From Flavobacterium sp. IB48 (GTDB lineage: Bacteria > Bacteroidota > Bacteroidia > Flavobacteriales > Flavobacteriaceae): DNA of 64,000 bases. Every line of letters begins with the position of its first letter. The stretch's first letter is position 1. The position numbers and the translations under genes were made by a program. Shown in pieces: positions 35,970 through 44,948 of this stretch. The DNA lies in NCBI RefSeq assembly GCF_016405855.1, contig NZ_JAEFCA010000005.1:348697-412696 (forward strand), read 5' to 3'. The notes beneath the pieces are model-generated. The model ran no database searches. It saw nothing but the letters and a program-made list of their open reading frames with translations, and had not been told where the DNA came from.

Positions 35970-37362
35970 TTCCTTTTTCTTTAGATTCTCGCGAATTTTT
36001 CTTGTACCATTCTCTAAAAGATTCTTCTGGAACATCTGGCATTTCGCGCTGATCGTACCATTTATTCATCTTATTATTGACCATTCCTGGAATGTTCTTC
36101 ATTACAAATCTACCTGATTTTCCAGCAATATTAAAAACCGTTGGATTTGCTAATACCGTTGCCATCGTTTTCATCGCTACAGTTTTGGCCGTCGGAGTAT
36201 GTCCTTCTTTTACCAAAACCTGACGCCATTTGTACAATTGATCGTGAATGTCAATTTTTACAGGACAAACATTAGTACAAGAACCACAAAGCGTACTGGC
36301 AAAAGGCAGATCGGCATTTTTGCTCATATCTAAATTTGGTGCTAAAATAGAACCAATTGGTCCTGCAACAGCATTATGATAACTGTGTCCACCACTTCGT
36401 CTATAAACTGGGCAAGTGTTCATACACGCACCACAACGAATACATTTCAAGGAATTTCTAAAATCTTCTCTTCCTAATTGTGTACTTCTTCCGTTGTCTA
36501 CAATTACGATATGCATTTCTTTTCCGTCTCTTGGCTTTTTAAAATGACTTGAAAAAGTAGTAATTGGCTGTCCAGTTGCGCTTCTTGCCAATAATCTCAA
36601 GAAAACACCTAAATGTTCTCTTTTCGGAATCAATTTCTCAAATCCCATACAAGCGATATGAACGTCTGCTAAATGCGCACCCATATCGGCATTTCCTTCA
36701 TTGGTGCAAACCACAAATTCTCCTGTTTCTGCAACAGCAAAATTGACTCCTGTTAAAGCCACTTTTCTAGTCAAGAAAGTATTTCTCAAACTATGACGCG
36801 CTGACTCTGTCAAATATTGCGGGTTGAAATTTCCTTTCTCTGTACCTAAATGTTCGTGAAAAGTTTCGCTTACATCTTCTTTCTTTAAGTGAATCGCCGG
36901 AAGTACAATATGGCTTGGCGGTTCTTTTCGAAGCTGAACAATATATTCTCCCAAATCAGAATCGATTACTTCAATTCCTTTTTCGGCTAAATAATCATTT
37001 AAATGGCATTCTTCTGTAAGCATCGATTTGGATTTCACCATTTGCTTTACATCATGTTTAGCCATGATAGAATGTACAATTTCATTGTGTTCTTTGGCAT
37101 CGGCTGCCCAATGTACAATTATCCCATTTCGTTGCGCATTCGCTTCAAATTCAACTAAATAATCGTGAATATTAGAAAGCACATTTAATTTGATTTGAGA
37201 AGCTGTTTCTCTGAGCAGTTCCCAATCTTCAATTTGATGTGCTGATTTATCTCTTTTTGCACGCACAAACCAAAGTGTTTCATCATGCCAATTGACACGC
37301 TCTACGTCTTTATTGAACTTTGCCGCGGCTTCGCTGTGCTGTATTATTTTTTCTGATGACAT
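35962..37362 (-). CDS. lutB: LutB-like iron-sulfur lactate utilisation protein
   Basis: A 466-residue protein with an N-terminal LUD domain (about 70-290) and a C-terminal ferredoxin-like region with two 4Fe-4S clusters: CIRCGACMNTCPVYRR (about 310-325) and CGSCTNVCPVKI (about 360-371). It passes electrons in the LutABC L-lactate oxidation complex. The C-terminal end is a charged tail. It overlaps lutC by eight bases. A 164-base gap with a long inverted repeat separates it from lutA, so expression between lutA and lutB may be tuned. Confidence 0.93.
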   Translation of the reverse strand: MSSEKIIQHSEAAAKFNKDVERVNWHDETLWFVRAKRDKSAHQIEDWELLRETASQIKLNVLSNIHDYLVEFEANAQRNGIIVHWAADAKEHNEIVHSIMAKHDVKQMVKSKSMLTEECHLNDYLAEKGIEVIDSDLGEYIVQLRKEPPSHIVLPAIHLKKEDVSETFHEHLGTEKGNFNPQYLTESARHSLRNTFLTRKVALTGVNFAVAETGEFVVCTNEGNADMGAHLADVHIACMGFEKLIPKREHLGVFLRLLARSATGQPITTFSSHFKKPRDGKEMHIVIVDNGRSTQLGREDFRNSLKCIRCGACMNTCPVYRRSGGHSYHNAVAGPIGSILAPNLDMSKNADLPFASTLCGSCTNVCPVKIDIHDQLYKWRQVLVKEGHTPTAKTVAMKTMATVLANPTVFNIAGKSGRFVMKNIPGMVNNKMNKWYDQREMPDVPEESFREWYKKNSRESKEKGNE

Positions 37363-37408
37363 TTTTAATTATTTAAAAGTCAATTTTGAAATGTTTATAA
37401 TGATTTAT

Positions 37409-37506
37409 TTAACCGCAAAGTTCGCAAAGGAAAAAGCGCAAAGTTCGCAAAGATTAAAATTAACTTTGCGAACCTTGCGTAAAACTTTGCGCACTTTGCG
37501 GTTAAA
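37409..37506. repeat. Long imperfect inverted repeat between lutA and lutB
   Basis: The left arm (37409-37452) is built of CGCAAAGTTCGCAAAG words, and the right arm (37463-37506) is their reverse complement (CTTTGCGAACCTTGCG, CTTTGCGCACTTTGCGG). The ends pair as TTAACCGC / GCGGTTAA. It can fold into a roughly 40-bp imperfect stem within the operon message. Words of the same family occur at 48361-48466. Confidence 0.7.
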
Positions 37507-37526
37507 TTTTATACTCAACATCTATA

Positions 37527-38267
37527 TTAGTTTTCGAGTGAATTTAATATTTCGGCAATATGAATGGTTTTAATTCTGCTTTTTTGTCTTTTCAGAATTC
37601 CGTCCAAATGCATCAAGCAAGACATGTCTCCGCCTGTAATATAATCCACATCATGACTTTCGTGATCTTTAATACGATCTTGTCCCATTTTTACAGAAAC
37701 TGCTTCTTCGGTCACACAAAACGTACCTCCAAAACCACAACATTCGTCTTTTCTCGTTAAAGCAACCAAATCAAGATCTTTTATACCATGTAATAATTGT
37801 TCTGGCTTAGAAAAAAATGGTGCATTTAATTCTGACATCTGCGAAAGCTTTAAACCGCGCTGACCGTGACAGCTTACGTGCATTCCGACTTTATACGGAA
37901 ATCTTCCATCTATATGGTCAATTTTTAAAACATCGGTTATAAACTCAGTAAGTTCATATACTGTATTTCTAATTGCCGTTGCCTTCTCTTCTTGTTTTTC
38001 GTCATGCAAATGGTCTTTTACATGCAAAACACAACTTCCAGAAGGACAGACTATGTAATCAAATCCAGAAAAATTGGCAATAAAATTGGCATCGCATCCT
38101 TTCGTTAAATGTGCATAACCGCTATTTGCCATTGGTTGTCCGCAGCAGGTCTGTCCCATCGGAAATTCGACGTCACAACCTAATTTTTGTAACAATTCGT
38201 AGGTTGCAATTCCTACTTTTGGATAAAATTGGTCGACATAACAAGGTATAAAAAGTCCAATTTTCAT
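37527..38267 (-). CDS. lutA: LutA-like cysteine-rich lactate utilisation protein
   Basis: A 246-residue cytoplasmic protein with two CCG domains: CCGQPMANSGY (about 41-51) and CCGFGGTFCV (about 176-185), which bind a metal or iron-sulfur centre in this family. It is a subunit of the LutABC L-lactate oxidising complex. Length is normal for LutA. It is preceded by rhaB on the same strand with 96 bases between, so it is probably in the rhamnose message. Confidence 0.93.
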   Translation of the reverse strand: MKIGLFIPCYVDQFYPKVGIATYELLQKLGCDVEFPMGQTCCGQPMANSGYAHLTKGCDANFIANFSGFDYIVCPSGSCVLHVKDHLHDEKQEEKATAIRNTVYELTEFITDVLKIDHIDGRFPYKVGMHVSCHGQRGLKLSQMSELNAPFFSKPEQLLHGIKDLDLVALTRKDECCGFGGTFCVTEEAVSVKMGQDRIKDHESHDVDYITGGDMSCLMHLDGILKRQKSRIKTIHIAEILNSLEN

Positions 38268-38363
38268 GTTGTAGTATTTAGTGTGTTGTTCATTTAGGCG
38301 TGTACTGTAAAAATGTAAAAAATACGTTTCTCAGCAAATTTACAACATACAGACCGTTTTTAC

Positions 38364-39725
38364 CTAATGTTTATAGAATTTCAAGTCAATTAAATCGTTC
38401 TGAATTGGTTTTGGATTCCAATTATCATGAATTGCCAACGCAGCTCCCAAAGCACTTGCCTGCGCCATCGAGGCCGCATAAACTTCTACATCTGGAAAAG
38501 CTTCTGCCAATAAATTCATGTAAATCGAATTTTTACTGAAACCTCCATCCACAAAAATCTTTTTTACTGGACTGTTATGAATGACCAAATTGGTAGAAAA
38601 AACCTGCTGTTCTACCAAATCTAACATTAATTGATGATAAGCGGTTTCGTAATTTTTATAGTGTGAAAGGTCTCTTTTTTGAAAAGGGCATTCTTTCAGG
38701 ATATCAAAATTGTATTTTTTTGGATAGAAAATCTGATAGTTAAGTGCGCGTAAATTGGCTACTATTTTTTTATCAAAATAAACTTCTTTGTACGTATCAA
38801 CAGGAACCCTAAAATGTTCTGCCAAGCGTTTGGTCTGCACTTCGTGTTCGTTTCCTGCAAATAAACGAGCCGCTTTTACAGGTTTCTCAGTATATTGCAT
38901 ATAGCACAAACAGTCGTTTTGCGATTCGTCAAACGTTAGAGGTTTGTTGTTGAACGGATTTAAAGAAATACTCCAAGTTCCTGTAGACAATAAAACAAAA
39001 GGTTCTGTAAAATTGATTGTATAAGGAATAATTGCCGATGAACTATCGTGAAGACCAACTCCAATTGCAATATTTTCGCGGGTCATAATGACATCTTTAC
39101 CAAAATGAATTGGCGGTATTTTATCTGAAATACCTTCTTCTTTCAGCCATTTATGGTATTTCATTTTTTTGAAATTCCACAAATTGGTGTGGCAGCCAAT
39201 ACTTGTAATATCAGCGTATGCTTCATTCGTTAAAAGAAAACTTAAAAACTGAGGCAAATGCAGACAGTATTTTACTTTTTCAAATATTTCGGGCTTTTGT
39301 TCTTTTATGCGGTAAATCTGCATTCCCGAATTTAAACTGCCCAAAACTGGAGAAGCTGTTTTTACAGCAAACTTTTTTTCTCCTTTATATTTTTCATAGA
39401 AATCAGCTTTTAAATCCTCTGGATAATCTTTTAAATAATTATACAGAGGAGTTAAAACTTTTCCATTTTCGTCTATATAAACAAAACTTGCTCCGTAAGT
39501 GCTAAAATTGATGGCTTTTAAAACATAATCTTTAAGCTCTTTTATTTCAGATAATCGATCTAAAATCCAATTTTTAAGCACTTCGATATCTTCGCACGGA
39601 AATCCGTCTTCGTCTGTGGTTTCCTCCAGATTTACCGATTTTTCCCAGACAATTTTATAATTTTCGTTAAATAAAAAAACCTTTTTGTTTGTTTTACCAA
39701 TATCAAAAATCGCAACTACATTCAT
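38364..39725 (-). CDS. rhaB: FGGY-family carbohydrate kinase, probable rhamnulokinase
   Basis: A 453-residue FGGY kinase of the actin-like fold. It has the phosphate loop DIGKTNKK (residues 8-15), VLLSTGTWSISLNPF (mid-protein ATP-binding domain) and VDGGFSKNSIYMNLLAEAF near the C-terminus. FGGY members phosphorylate ketoses and polyols. Rhamnulose is the likely substrate because the gene sits between rhaI and lutA, and the bifunctional aldolase is in the same cluster. It would make L-rhamnulose 1-phosphate. Sequence alone would not rule out an L-fuculokinase. Confidence 0.85.
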   Translation of the reverse strand: MNVVAIFDIGKTNKKVFLFNENYKIVWEKSVNLEETTDEDGFPCEDIEVLKNWILDRLSEIKELKDYVLKAINFSTYGASFVYIDENGKVLTPLYNYLKDYPEDLKADFYEKYKGEKKFAVKTASPVLGSLNSGMQIYRIKEQKPEIFEKVKYCLHLPQFLSFLLTNEAYADITSIGCHTNLWNFKKMKYHKWLKEEGISDKIPPIHFGKDVIMTRENIAIGVGLHDSSSAIIPYTINFTEPFVLLSTGTWSISLNPFNNKPLTFDESQNDCLCYMQYTEKPVKAARLFAGNEHEVQTKRLAEHFRVPVDTYKEVYFDKKIVANLRALNYQIFYPKKYNFDILKECPFQKRDLSHYKNYETAYHQLMLDLVEQQVFSTNLVIHNSPVKKIFVDGGFSKNSIYMNLLAEAFPDVEVYAASMAQASALGAALAIHDNWNPKPIQNDLIDLKFYKH

Positions 39726-39731
39726 TTATTC

Positions 39732-39866
39732 TAATTATGAGTTATGAGTTATAAGTTATGAGTTCTTGAATTATGCTTTTTTATGTTTAAGCTAAGTCTT
39801 TTTATGTTTTTAGTACAAAACACAAAAAGACTCAACTTATAACTCATAATTCATAACTTATAACTA
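39732..39866. repeat. TTATGAGTTATAAG word array between rhaI and rhaB
   Basis: The left part is tandem ATTATGAGTTATGAGTTATA words (39735-39773); the right part is their complement (CTTATAACTCATAATTCATA, from 39836). AAGTCTTTTT and AAAAAGACT pair in the middle. The right arm reaches the rhaI stop codon (39864-39866). Confidence 0.6.
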
Positions 39867-41138
39867 CAACCCAGTGGCCATTGTTTTTAAACCTCTCTCG
39901 CCAACTAGGTTTTCTCTAACCTGAAGTGAACGATATAATCCTACCGGATTTAATGCCGCTCCAGAACGAAGACGAGCTTCTGCAACTAATGCGCGAACAT
40001 CTGTACGGAATGCGTTTTGAAGAATTTCTTGCGCTTTTACCACATCATTTTCTTCTTGTGCTTGTTCCAATGCTTTTCTGTCTACAGAAAGTGCTTGCGC
40101 ATAAGCAATCATAATCGCTTCAACAGACTGCAATAAATCTTCTAACGGATCTTTGATGTTGTGAGAAGCATCGATCATCCAGCCTAAATCTTTGGCGTGA
40201 TTCATTCCTCTTGCATCCATTCCTTCAACCAATTCATTAAAAATTAAGAATAATTGATATGGTTTTAAAGCTCCCGCTGTTAAATCATCGTCGCCGTATT
40301 TTGAATCGTTAAAGTGGAAACCTCCTAGTTTGTTTTCCATCAATAATAAAGAAACGATTTGCTCAATATTAGCGTTTGGAAGGTGGTGACCTAAATCAAC
40401 TAAAGTCTGCGCTTTGTCGCCTAACTTTTTAACATACGAATAAGACTGCCCCCAATCTGCTACAGTCGTAGAATAAAAGTTAGGCTCAGCACATTTATAT
40501 TCTAAAAATAATTTCCAGTTTGAAGGCAATGCATCGTAGATTTCCTCTAAACTTTCTAATGTATTTTGATACGCTTTTCTGAAATTTAACTGCCCTGGAA
40601 AGTTAGAACCATCTGCCAGCCAAATTGTTAAAGACTCAGAACCTAATTCGATCCCGTGTTTAATAACTTCAATATTATGGGCAATTGCTTGTTTGCGAAC
40701 TGCTTTGTTTACGTTTTGTAAAGAACCGTATTTATAAGTGTGCTCAGAACTTGCTTGATCTTGAAACGTATTCGAATTCATCGCATCAAACTTCAATCCG
40801 TGCTGATTTGCTAGTGTTTTGATTGCTTTGTAATCTGTCGGGATATCCCACGGAATATGAAGTGAAATCGCACCAGAAGCATTATTTAATTTGTGAAGCA
40901 AACCAACATCTTCAATTTTTTCTTCTAATGAACGAGGTTCTCCTCCACCAGCGAAACGTCCGAATCTTGTTCCTCCTGTACCTAAAGCCCAAGATGGAAT
41001 TGCAATTTGAAAGTCGATTAATTTTTGAATAATCGCTTCTGTATCATTTATTTCTGATGCTGTAAAAACTAATTTATTTTGGTGTTTTTTTAATAAATCT
41101 TCGTTATGAGATTCGATGTGGTTTGATCCGATTAACAT
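39864..41138 (-). CDS. rhaI: L-rhamnose isomerase, RhaI type
   Basis: A 424-residue TIM-barrel sugar isomerase that turns L-rhamnose into L-rhamnulose in the cytoplasm. It resembles the RhaI type, not the E. coli RhaA type: opening half SWALGTGGTRFGRF (about 54-67), metal and substrate residues in LEYKCAEPNFYSTTVADWGQ and HFNDSKYGDD. It lies between rhaAD and rhaB, as expected for the pathway. A terminator-like hairpin precedes it, so it may have its own promoter. Some relatives act on other deoxysugars. Confidence 0.88.
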   Translation of the reverse strand: MLIGSNHIESHNEDLLKKHQNKLVFTASEINDTEAIIQKLIDFQIAIPSWALGTGGTRFGRFAGGGEPRSLEEKIEDVGLLHKLNNASGAISLHIPWDIPTDYKAIKTLANQHGLKFDAMNSNTFQDQASSEHTYKYGSLQNVNKAVRKQAIAHNIEVIKHGIELGSESLTIWLADGSNFPGQLNFRKAYQNTLESLEEIYDALPSNWKLFLEYKCAEPNFYSTTVADWGQSYSYVKKLGDKAQTLVDLGHHLPNANIEQIVSLLLMENKLGGFHFNDSKYGDDDLTAGALKPYQLFLIFNELVEGMDARGMNHAKDLGWMIDASHNIKDPLEDLLQSVEAIMIAYAQALSVDRKALEQAQEENDVVKAQEILQNAFRTDVRALVAEARLRSGAALNPVGLYRSLQVRENLVGERGLKTMATGL

Positions 41139-41250
41139 AGTTATTGATATTTTAATAGAGTTTACAATATATAACTTTATACGCTGTGAACTCCCGTTTT
41201 ACTTCACTTTTTTGTTAAGTTTTCTTTGTTAAAGCGAATTGTTATATGCT

Positions 41251-41287
41251 AAAAAAATCTAACGTTCGAAAGACTTCGAACGCTAGA
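41251..41287 (-). terminator. Intrinsic terminator after rhaAD
   Basis: On the minus strand, TCTAGCGTTCGAA (41287-41275) pairs with TTCGAACGTTAGA (41270-41258) with one mismatch, then seven T. It would separate rhaT-rhaAD from rhaI-rhaB-lutABC, or give partial read-through. Confidence 0.8.
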
Positions 41288-41341
41288 CCACAAAAAACCA
41301 CTTTTGCTTAAACAAACTTATATAAAAAACCTAAACAATCT

Positions 41342-43486
41342 TTATCTATAAAAGCCCATGGCTACGCCACCGTCTACGTTTAAGGCATTTCCTGTAGATT
41401 TACCTAGTAAACCTCCAACAAAAGCATAACAAGCATTGGCAATATCATCTGGCAATATGATTTCATTTAATAACGTACGTTTTGCATAGTAAGCCGGAAG
41501 TTCTTCAACTGTAATTCCGTATGCTTTTGCACGACCTTCTGCCCATCCTCCAGACCAAATGTTTGAATCTGAAATTACAGCATCAGGATTTACTGTATTT
41601 ACACGAATTTTATCTGCTCCAAGTTCTGCAGCCATTAAACGTGTTAAGTGCGCTTGAGCAGCTTTAGCCGAACCATAACCTGGGTTATTTGGACCAGCAA
41701 CAACAGCATTTTTAGAAACGATATTTACAATATCTCCTCCAAAACCTTGTTTGCGCATTACTTCGATTCCGGCTTTAGAAACAATAAATTGTCCTTTAAC
41801 CAAAATATCGTATAATCTATCCCACTCTTCTAAAGTGTGTTCTGCGATAGATTTTGAGATACTGATTCCTGCATTATTTACCACAATGTCAACACCTCCA
41901 AAAGCTAAACAAGCTTCGTCTAATGCTTTTTCTGTGCTTACTTCATCAGTAACATTCAACAAAGTGCTTGAAACTGCATCTTTACCAAAAGCCTTAATAA
42001 ACTCTGCTGTTGCACCTTCTAAACGCTCCTCATTAATATCATTAATTACTACACAAGCACCTTCTTGAGCGAATTTTTTAGCGATAGCTTTACCAATTCC
42101 GCCTGCAGAACCTGTAATTAAAGCTACTCTTCCAGATAATGCTTTTGGTTTTGGCATACGCTGTAATTTTGCTTCTTCTAGTAACCAATATTCGATATCA
42201 AAAGCTTCTTGGTGTGGTAAAGAAGTATATTCTGAAACTGCTTCAGCGCCTTTCATCACGTTTACTGCATTGATATAATATTCAGATGCCAAACGCGCCA
42301 TTGTTTTATCTTTAGCAAAAGTAAACATACCAACTCCAGGATATAAAATAACCACTGGATTTGGGTCACGCATTGCTGGCGAATTTGATTTTTTACATGC
42401 ATTGTAATAGTCTTTGTACATTGCACGATATGCTTCGAATGCTGGAGCTAATTTTGCTTTTACAGCTGCAACATCTGATAAGTCTTCGTTTGGATCTAAT
42501 TCTAAAACCAAAGGACTGATTTTAGTTCTCAAGAAGTGGTCTGGACAAGATGTTCCTAATGGAGCTAATTTTGCTAAATCATTAGAATTAATGAATTCTA
42601 AAACTCTTGCATCGTCTGTATAATGACCAATCATCTGACGTTCTGATGAACAGAAACCTCTTAAAATTGGAGCTACTTTTGCTGCTTTTAATTTACGATC
42701 TGCTTCTGGAAGGCTGTCGATTTTTTTACCTCCAAAAACTGGACGTGTTTTTCCGTAATTATCTTCTAAGTAAGAAGCACATTTCTCTATTACTTCCAGC
42801 GTATTGATATAACTATCAAACGCAGTATCTCCCCAAGTAAATAAACCATGAGAACCTAACATGATTCCGCGTAGTTTTTTACCGTTTTTTTCTGCTTCCT
42901 CTAGACAAGCTCTCAACTGAAGACCAAGATCAAATCCTGGACGTTGCCAGCCTACCCAACCGATTTCTCCGTTGAATAATTCTTCTGTGATTTTCTTTCC
43001 ATCTTTCGCAGCAGCGATTGCAATTGCCGCATCTGGATGTAAGTGATCAATATGTTTGAATGGAAGAAATCCGTGTAAAGGTGTATCAATAGAAGGTGCT
43101 TTTGAAGCTAAATCGAAAATACAGTGGTTGAATAATTCTACCATTTCGTCTTCAAACTCAATACCTCTGTAAACGTTTTCAAGATTACGAAGTCTATCTA
43201 AATACAAAGCCGCACAACCAGATTTTGTCAACGTTCCGATATCACCGCCAGAACCTTTAATCCACATTACTTCAGAAGATTCTCCAGTAAGAGGATCTTT
43301 GTCTGTAATTTTAACAGAAGTGTTTCCACCGCCGTAGTTGGTTAATCTTAAATCAGCTCCTAACAAGTTAGAACGATAAATAAAAAGCGCTACTTCATCA
43401 CCTGCTAATTCTGCTGCCTTAGCTTCATCCCAAAGGTAGCTTACATGCTTAAAATTCATATTATTAATTGTGTTTGTATTCGACAT
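41342..43486 (-). CDS. rhaAD: Bifunctional rhamnulose-1-phosphate aldolase / alcohol dehydrogenase
   Basis: A 714-residue fusion. The first 420 residues or so form a class II aldolase (NYGGGNTSVKI, LHGFLPFKHIDHLHPDA with metal-binding His, LGSHGLFTWG). The last 270 are a short-chain dehydrogenase (VALITGSAGGIGKAIAKKF Rossmann motif, NNAGIS, catalytic YGSAK). The aldolase splits L-rhamnulose 1-phosphate to dihydroxyacetone phosphate and L-lactaldehyde; the dehydrogenase part turns the aldehyde into L-lactate. The start chosen is ATG at 43486; a longer frame overlaps rhaT. It links rhamnose to the lutABC genes downstream. Confidence 0.93.
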   Translation of the reverse strand: MSNTNTINNMNFKHVSYLWDEAKAAELAGDEVALFIYRSNLLGADLRLTNYGGGNTSVKITDKDPLTGESSEVMWIKGSGGDIGTLTKSGCAALYLDRLRNLENVYRGIEFEDEMVELFNHCIFDLASKAPSIDTPLHGFLPFKHIDHLHPDAAIAIAAAKDGKKITEELFNGEIGWVGWQRPGFDLGLQLRACLEEAEKNGKKLRGIMLGSHGLFTWGDTAFDSYINTLEVIEKCASYLEDNYGKTRPVFGGKKIDSLPEADRKLKAAKVAPILRGFCSSERQMIGHYTDDARVLEFINSNDLAKLAPLGTSCPDHFLRTKISPLVLELDPNEDLSDVAAVKAKLAPAFEAYRAMYKDYYNACKKSNSPAMRDPNPVVILYPGVGMFTFAKDKTMARLASEYYINAVNVMKGAEAVSEYTSLPHQEAFDIEYWLLEEAKLQRMPKPKALSGRVALITGSAGGIGKAIAKKFAQEGACVVINDINEERLEGATAEFIKAFGKDAVSSTLLNVTDEVSTEKALDEACLAFGGVDIVVNNAGISISKSIAEHTLEEWDRLYDILVKGQFIVSKAGIEVMRKQGFGGDIVNIVSKNAVVAGPNNPGYGSAKAAQAHLTRLMAAELGADKIRVNTVNPDAVISDSNIWSGGWAEGRAKAYGITVEELPAYYAKRTLLNEIILPDDIANACYAFVGGLLGKSTGNALNVDGGVAMGFYR

Positions 43487-43517
43487 ATAGTATTTAAAAT
43501 TATTTCTTGAATTATTT

Positions 43518-44567
43518 TTATAATGAGTTACCAATTCCTACCAAAACGATTGCAAGCATAATAAGCCCAATTCCCCAGAAAAAAGTTCTCATTGTTTTTT
43601 TAGAAACCCCTGTCCATTCTTTCAAGTAAAATCCCCAAAAGTTTGCTGTTAGAATAATGGTCGCCATATGTAAAATCCATGAACTAGCACCATTTCCAAG
43701 TTTGCTTTCCCCCATTCCGTAAAAGAAAAACTGTAAAAACCACATGGTTCCAGCAAGAGCAGAAAACAAAACGTTTTTTGTTATTGGAGTAGATTTATCA
43801 GTATAATTTTTGATTGATTTATTTTTAAAATTCAAATAAAGGCACCAGATAAAATTGGTCGTTAATCCTCCCCAAAGCAAGACAACATAAGTCACATTGT
43901 TTTGGAACAACGGATTTGCTCCATTTATTAAAGCCTGTTCTGCCATTGGTTTTCCAGCTTCGATTCCGTAATTAAAAAATGAACTTAAAATTCCAGAAAT
44001 CACTGCTACAATCAAACCTTTTACCAGATTGAAGTCTTTATCCTTATCTTCATGGCCTGTTGCAAAATCTTTTTCTTTCAGCATTCCTGCTTTTCCAGAA
44101 ATAGCAATTCCAACTAGATATACTACAACACCTAATAAAACCAACTGTCCGCCAGAATGAGAAAGCATGTGAGAAAATGAAATTTTTCCTTCTGTTGGAA
44201 CAAAATCATAATAAATTGAAGGAACTAAAGCTCCAAATGCAGAACAAAATCCTAATGTGATTGAGTTTCCTAAAGACATTCCTAAATAGCGAACGCCTAA
44301 ACCATAAGTTAAACCGCCAATTCCCCAAACAAGTCCCATTGAAAATGTAAACGTTTTTATTGATGGAGAAGCTGCAGCTATAATTTCACCAAAATGCGGA
44401 ATCGTTAAATAGGCAGCAATTGGCGGAACAATTAGCCAAGAGAAAAATCCTCCTACTAGCCAATAGCTTTCCCAAGCCCAGTCCTTTACTTTTTTAAAAG
44501 GCATATAAAAACTACCTGAAGAAAATCCTCCGATAGAATGAAAAATGATTCCTAATAATGATTCCAT
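43518..44567 (-). CDS. rhaT: L-rhamnose/proton symporter
   Basis: A 349-residue membrane protein with about ten hydrophobic segments across its length, in the drug/metabolite transporter superfamily. It resembles RhaT: SIGGFSSGSFYMPFKKVKDW (about 12-31), WESYWLVGGFFSWLIVPP (about 33-50), LGMSLGNSITLGFCSAFGAL (about 94-113). It would import L-rhamnose across the inner membrane. It is first in its operon, divergent from the GntR-type regulator across about 380 bases, and 31 bases ahead of rhaAD. Confidence 0.93.
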   Translation of the reverse strand: MESLLGIIFHSIGGFSSGSFYMPFKKVKDWAWESYWLVGGFFSWLIVPPIAAYLTIPHFGEIIAAASPSIKTFTFSMGLVWGIGGLTYGLGVRYLGMSLGNSITLGFCSAFGALVPSIYYDFVPTEGKISFSHMLSHSGGQLVLLGVVVYLVGIAISGKAGMLKEKDFATGHEDKDKDFNLVKGLIVAVISGILSSFFNYGIEAGKPMAEQALINGANPLFQNNVTYVVLLWGGLTTNFIWCLYLNFKNKSIKNYTDKSTPITKNVLFSALAGTMWFLQFFFYGMGESKLGNGASSWILHMATIILTANFWGFYLKEWTGVSKKTMRTFFWGIGLIMLAIVLVGIGNSL

Positions 44568-44948
44568 TTAATAAATTTTAGTTTTTGGTTTGTTAGATAG
44601 TGATTTGGTTTTGTAAAATAAGAGAATGTCAAAAACAAAACTGTCCTGTACTATCCTTTACGTATTTTATATTTTTTGTTAAAACTAAAGAATATTAGAA
44701 ATAACAATCTGTAATTATTGGGTAAATAAATTTAAAATGGCTACTTTAGCAATCGATTTCGTAATTATTGATTCCTCATTCGGTTTAAAATTTATAAATT
44801 ATAAAAAAAAGATTACAAGCCTTGTCAAATTCTCTTTTTCTTGCCTAAAACGATTCTACGCAACAGATTTTTTAAAAAAAGTGATTTTTTAAAAATTATT
44901 TAGAATTTAAAAAGAGTTTTGCTGAAATGCCAAACAAATTTCCTAACA
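44568..44948. other. Divergent control region between rhaT and the GntR-type gene
   Basis: A non-coding stretch that must hold both promoters. The only clear structure is a tandem repeat of a 10-base word at 44641-44660. Near misses to TAnnTTTG exist (TATTTTTTG at about 44670), but none is exact. Confidence 0.5.
44641..44660. promoter_or_regulatory. Candidate operator of the rhamnose regulator
   Basis: CTGTCCTGTA and CTATCCTTTA lie directly one after the other, matching at eight of ten positions, one helical turn apart. This is 74 bases upstream of rhaT and in the divergent control region. Direct adjacency and place suggest a binding site for the neighbouring GntR-type regulator. Confidence 0.4.

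Noticed and set aside
35970..36035. Upstream extension of lutC by 22 codons
   Set aside because: It would lie inside lutB, while the internal ATG at 35969 gives the typical 8-base overlap with the lutB stop and a normal LutC length.
37409..37506. Considered as a CRISPR-like repeat
   Set aside because: Units are unequal, directly adjacent and arranged as an inverted repeat. No spacers and no cas genes.
41751..42068. 105-codon plus-strand frame inside rhaAD
   Set aside because: It is antisense to the dehydrogenase half of a clearly real gene and has no promoter or recognisable domain.
43487..43534. Longer start of rhaAD overlapping rhaT
   Set aside because: The ATG at 43486 gives a normal N-terminus and a clean 31-base gap; the extension has no homologous feature.
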